Shown in pieces: positions 60,857 to 64,000 of a stretch of 64,000 nucleotides of DNA (positions are counted from its first letter, which is position 1; every line of letters begins with the position of its first letter). Source of the DNA: Paralithodes platypus (Eukaryota; Arthropoda; Malacostraca; Decapoda; Lithodidae). The position numbers and the translations under genes were made by a program. The stretch spans positions 25,451,760 to 25,515,759 of the forward strand of contig CM064495.1 of assembly GCA_032716605.1 (NCBI GenBank). Direction: 5' to 3'. The notes below the pieces were generated by a model. It was not told where the DNA came from. It saw nothing but the letters and a program-made list of their open reading frames with translations, and ran no database searches.

Positions 60857-60973
60857 TTGTTTGCATGTGACCGAGGATATAAATGTTTTTGGGTCATGGT
60901 TATTAACAAAAATATATGATTAGTGAGATTACACTTAGCTGGAAACGTCTAGTGTTTTGTAAAATGAACTCAC

Positions 60974-61153
60974 CTTAAAATACAGGTTTTTTAGCCGAGC
61001 GAGGGGAACAACAGGTGAGAGGACGGCAAGGTCCACCACAGCCCCGAACCTGGAACACTGCTCGGCTCCTCCCGTGGTTATCACTTGGCCGGAAGAGATC
61101 GTTTCTAATCGTTGAAAAGATTCTTCTCTGGTAATGCAGCAGCTCGCCTGAGC
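60974..61153 (-). other. Candidate exon (180 nt, phase 0)
   Basis: On minus, an acceptor-like TTGGTATTATTCACAG is followed by 60 open codons (AQASCCITREESFQRLETIS...RLKNLYFK) and a strong donor, AAG|GTGAGT. Both borders fall in phase 0. The next downstream acceptor (TTACATTTCAG near 60817) would not keep frame with the SR-rich ORF. The protein is unrecognised. Confidence 0.3.
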
Positions 61154-61299
61154 CTGTGAATAATACCAAGGAGTCAATGCTGCATAGTGGAAATAATACC
61201 GGAATTATTAGGCCTACTTAAATTTGGCAAAATATGATCTAGCCTTGTATTGTTTATTTTAAATAAACTACAGTTGCCATTTATGTAAGAAATAACCTA

Positions 61300-62765
61300 G
61301 TGACATATTACCCGGTATCACTGGATATAATTACTCAGTAATTTTTTAGTCAGTTACAGCCTAGTCTTAATTACACGCTAAAACTAATATATTTGTATAT
61401 TTGATACTTGTATACTTGGTAACATAGAGGCTAAGTGTACCCGGTAAACTTAAGCTCCCGTATTTATCGTAACTCTGATAGTAGTGTTAATGACTGGTAC
61501 CCGGGCCTGTCTCTAATATGGTATGACAAAGCCTAGGGTACCCGGCAAAATTAATATCTGCCTCCATCATTGCAACCCGGGCTTGTCCTATTATAGTATG
61601 ACAACGCCTAGAGTATCCGACAAAAATAATATCTGCCTCAATTACTGGGACCCGAGCACCCGGCAAAATTAATATCTGCCTCCATCATTGCAACCCGGGC
61701 TTGTCCTATTATAGTATGACAACGCCTAGGGTATCTGACAACAAAATAATATCTGCCTCACTTACTGGGAACCGGGCTTGTCCTTATTATAGTACTGTAT
61801 GACCAAGCCTAGAGTATCCGGCAATAAATTCTATTTGATTCCATTACTGGAACCTTGGTTTGTCTTTATTAAAGTATGACAAAGCCTAGAGTACCAGGCA
61901 AATAATATGTTTCCATTACTGGTACCCAGACTTGTCTTTGTTATAGTATGACACAGCCTTGAGAACCCGGCACCAATAGATAGTCGTCTCAATTTCTGGT
62001 ACCCGGGCCTGTCATTATGATACTATGAATCACGCCATGGTACCCGGCATTATAATATCACCCGTCAATTACTGATACCCGGGCCTGTCTTTATACTGTT
62101 TAGACAAGGCCTAGAGTACCCGGGGGTATTCAAAATTTTTAAAAATATGCCATAGTCTTAGCAGTCGCCAGATTACCCGGTAAATAGCCTACTGGTACCC
62201 GGGCCTGGCTGCCAGAGTAACCGGCAATAGCCTACTGGTACGCGGGCCTGTCTTTATAATTGTTATGGTATTATGATACCACCCGGGAATACTGGTACCC
62301 GGGCCTGTCATAGTCTTAACAGCCGCCAGAGTAACCGGCAATAGCCTACTTGTACCCGGGCTTGTCTTTATGCTTGTTATTGTATTATAATACCACCCGG
62401 GAAAACTGCTACCCGGGTCTGTCATATTCTTAACAGCTGCCAGAGTACGTGGCAATAGCCTACTGGTACCCGGGCCTGGTTGCCAGATTACCCGGCAATC
62501 TCCTAGTGGTACCCGGGCTTGTCTTTATATTTGCTATGTTATTATAATACCACCCGGGAATGGTACCCGGGTCTGTCATAGTCTTTACAGTCGCCAGAGT
62601 AACCGGGCCTGTCTTTTATATTTGTTATGGTATTATAATGTCACCCGCCCATACTGGTAACCGGGTTTGTCTTTATAACCCGCAGTATTGGTACCCGGGC
62701 CTTATTAGGATAAGGTCTAGGGTACCCGGGGATTTGAGAAATCTCAACACGCCATAGTCTTAGCA
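61300..62765. repeat. Degenerate minisatellite built on GGTACCCGGG
   Basis: Units of about 85 bp (later about 105 bp) alternate a GGTACCCGGGCCTGTC block, a TTATAGTATGACAAAGCC block, a GAGTACCCGGC block and an ATATCTGCCTCC block. Roughly 8 units lie in 61480-62120 and more, rearranged, to 62765. Near-identical pairs (for example about 61560-61605 and 61665-61710) show recent local duplication. It is noncoding. Confidence 0.85.
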
Positions 62766-62781
62766 TTAGTATTGTTCACAT

Positions 62782-63264
62782 GTGTTGGGAGGTTCCTCTC
62801 ACATCGCTCTCCTAGACAAAGTTGAAAGGAAGGCCTTTCGTATCATTAACTCCTGTCCACTCACCAACTCTCTGCAATCTCTCTCTCTCCGCCGCAATGT
62901 TGCATCTCTCTCGCTATTCTATCGCTACTATAATAATCAGTGTTCCTCAGAGCTTTCCCAGTGCATACCACCTCCTTTACGTAGGGCACGTGGTACCCGT
63001 CTTGCAACTCAATCCCACCCCTACTCTATGCAACTCTCTAACCCAAGAGTGAAATGTTACTCTCAAACTTTCTTCTACTCCACAGCTGAGCTCTGGAACT
63101 CTCTCCCAGAATCAGTCTTTCCCTCTTCCTATGACTTAAATTGCTTCAAACTCCGTGTGTCCAGGCATTTTGGCTCGATCGTCCCTTGGCCCTGTCACTC
63201 TTTCAACTATGGGGGAGGCACTCGCTATAGGCAATTCTGCCTTTTGCCTCCCTCAATCACATAG
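62782..63264 (+). pseudogene. LINE ORF2 C-terminus
   Basis: An open frame of about 160 codons reads LDKVERKAFRIINSCPLTNS, LSLFYRYYNNQCSSELSQCI, TRLATQSHPYSMQLSNPRVK, FFYSTAELWNSLPESVFPSS and CFKLRVSRHF. This order is the common C-terminal signature of arthropod LINEs (the AxxLWNSLP motif). No RT catalytic part is present. It is an inactive fragment. Confidence 0.78.
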
Positions 63265-63290
63265 GAAAAAAAAAAAAAAAAAAAAACAAA
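62785..63290 (+). mobile_element. 5'-truncated LINE 3' end with poly(A)
   Basis: The fragment encodes the C-terminal region of a Jockey/CR1-superfamily ORF2 and ends in a run of about 20 A at 63265-63285. It is inserted after the minisatellite. Confidence 0.75.
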
Positions 63291-64000
63291 AAACTCGTAA
63301 GGGTAGGCCTACTCGGCCCGAGTGTTATTCGGCGTTCCTTTATGTATCTTTGTTTAAATTCTTATATCTTTCCGGGACTGTAAGTCAGTGAGATATTTTC
63401 AATCAAGATATTATTTCGAGTACTCCGGCCACTGGTTGTAGGCCTACTTGGTACCATTGGAAATAATTAAATACGAGTGCTTAAATAAGTAGTCAAATAG
63501 GCTACTATTAAAATGTTGTTATTGAATTTAACATCACAATATAATGCCATCAACTATAAGTATTTGATGGCTATCACTGAAAATAATGCCATATAAAATG
63601 TCTTGAAAGCAAATATTGCTAAGGCACTGTTGATTGATTAATGTAAAAACATTACAAATTCCACCATCACATAGAAAACTTTGATGGTAAATACTGAAGG
63701 TATTGTAGTTGATATGGTATGAACCATTTATTTGTAGTTATTGTAGTTGATATGGTATGAACCATTTATTCCCTACAATGTGTGTTTGTGATCAATTAAT
63801 GAACAAATGAACACTGATTGCAATTGAAGGGAAATTGGTCAAAAACATTTTCAAAAATAAAATTTGGGAACTAAATTTCTGATACGAAATAAAATGGTTA
63901 TGAAAAGTCACCCCTGGCCAACGCACAGCCTTGGTGGGAGTACAAGGAAAGAATTAAAGTTTTATGAATTTGACATTAACATAGTACTGAAAACTTAAGG
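63291..64000. other. AT-rich DNA with a short direct repeat
   Basis: No coding frame. A 32-bp sequence beginning TATTGTAGTTGATATGGTAT occurs twice in tandem-like order (about 63700-63731 and 63739-63770). Nothing else was recognised. Confidence 0.6.

Noticed and set aside
61300..62765. CRISPR-like array
   Set aside because: The repeats are degenerate, there are no constant-length unique spacers, and the context is eukaryotic.
1..64000. Intact host genes, rRNA or bacterial operons
   Set aside because: No rRNA-like sequence, Shine-Dalgarno-linked gene clusters or complete non-TE frames were seen. Nearly all long frames belong to TEs.

Overview
The window is eukaryotic, non-bacterial DNA made almost entirely of transposable elements (TEs) stacked inside one another. 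The TE mix suggests an arthropod, most likely a decapod crustacean: DIRS tyrosine-recombinase retrotransposons, several CR1/Jockey-, I- and RTE-like LINEs, retroposons with AAC, ATT or GATA tails, a Tigger element and TTAA-flanked MITEs. The species cannot be fixed from sequence alone. No intact host gene is visible. Two short open segments with good splice borders (23443-23651 + and 60974-61153 -) are the only host-exon candidates, and both are weak.

Working family names used below: DIRS-1 = the dominant DIRS family (copies 1, 2, 3); DIRS-2 = a second, divergent family; LINE-A and LINE-C = two related CR1/Jockey-type LINEs with AATTAGGTRARTAC-like tails; LINE-B = the CR1/Jockey-type host LINE of 3.3-16.8 kb; LINE-G = the Jockey/I-superfamily LINE of 17.1-23.1 kb; LINE-I = an I-clade LINE with RNase H; LINE-E = an RTE-like LINE with a (GATA)n tail; SINE-AAC = a ~0.5 kb retroposon with an (AAC)n tail.

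Layout. 1-2815: 3' end of DIRS-1 copy 1, inserted in a TTAA MITE (2816-3055). 3277-3335: two back-to-back hairpins. 3336-16770: one degenerate LINE-B, split by a LINE-A fragment (3797), LINE-C copy 1 (4859), an unclassified DNA transposon with 35-bp terminal inverted repeats (8450-10135) and LINE-C copy 2 (10316). 17117-23131: LINE-G, split by two SINE-AAC copies; the first SINE-AAC holds a short RTE fragment, and a Tigger element sits inside its target-site duplication. 23132-25060: low-copy-looking AT-rich DNA. 25179-27345: an SGNH-hydrolase-like pseudogene split by LINE-A. 27603-30153: LINE-E tail and DIRS-2. 30154-31150: LINE-A (minus).

31151-58986 (minus strand) is one I-clade LINE, about 6 kb of it, expanded to 27.8 kb by nested insertions: LINE-E carrying a TTAA MITE, a 17.4-kb head-to-tail pair of DIRS-1 elements (35723-53154), SINE-AAC, a tRNA-derived SINE and a 2.2-kb RTE-like LINE. 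The two DIRS-1 copies are nearly complete: gag-like ORF, RT/RNase H ORF and overlapping tyrosine recombinase ORF, with inverted terminal repeats and palindromic junction sequences. Each copy carries inactivating lesions.

58998-64000: a TTAA MITE, a degenerate SR-rich ORF, a ~1.4-kb minisatellite built on GGTACCCGGG, a 5'-truncated LINE tail with poly(A), and AT-rich DNA.

The genes do not form a host pathway. Each set serves the movement of its own element: endonuclease/RT for the LINEs, RT/RNase H plus tyrosine recombinase for DIRS, and DDE or TIR transposases for the DNA transposons. The main value of the window is the readable insertion history and the DIRS integration junctions.
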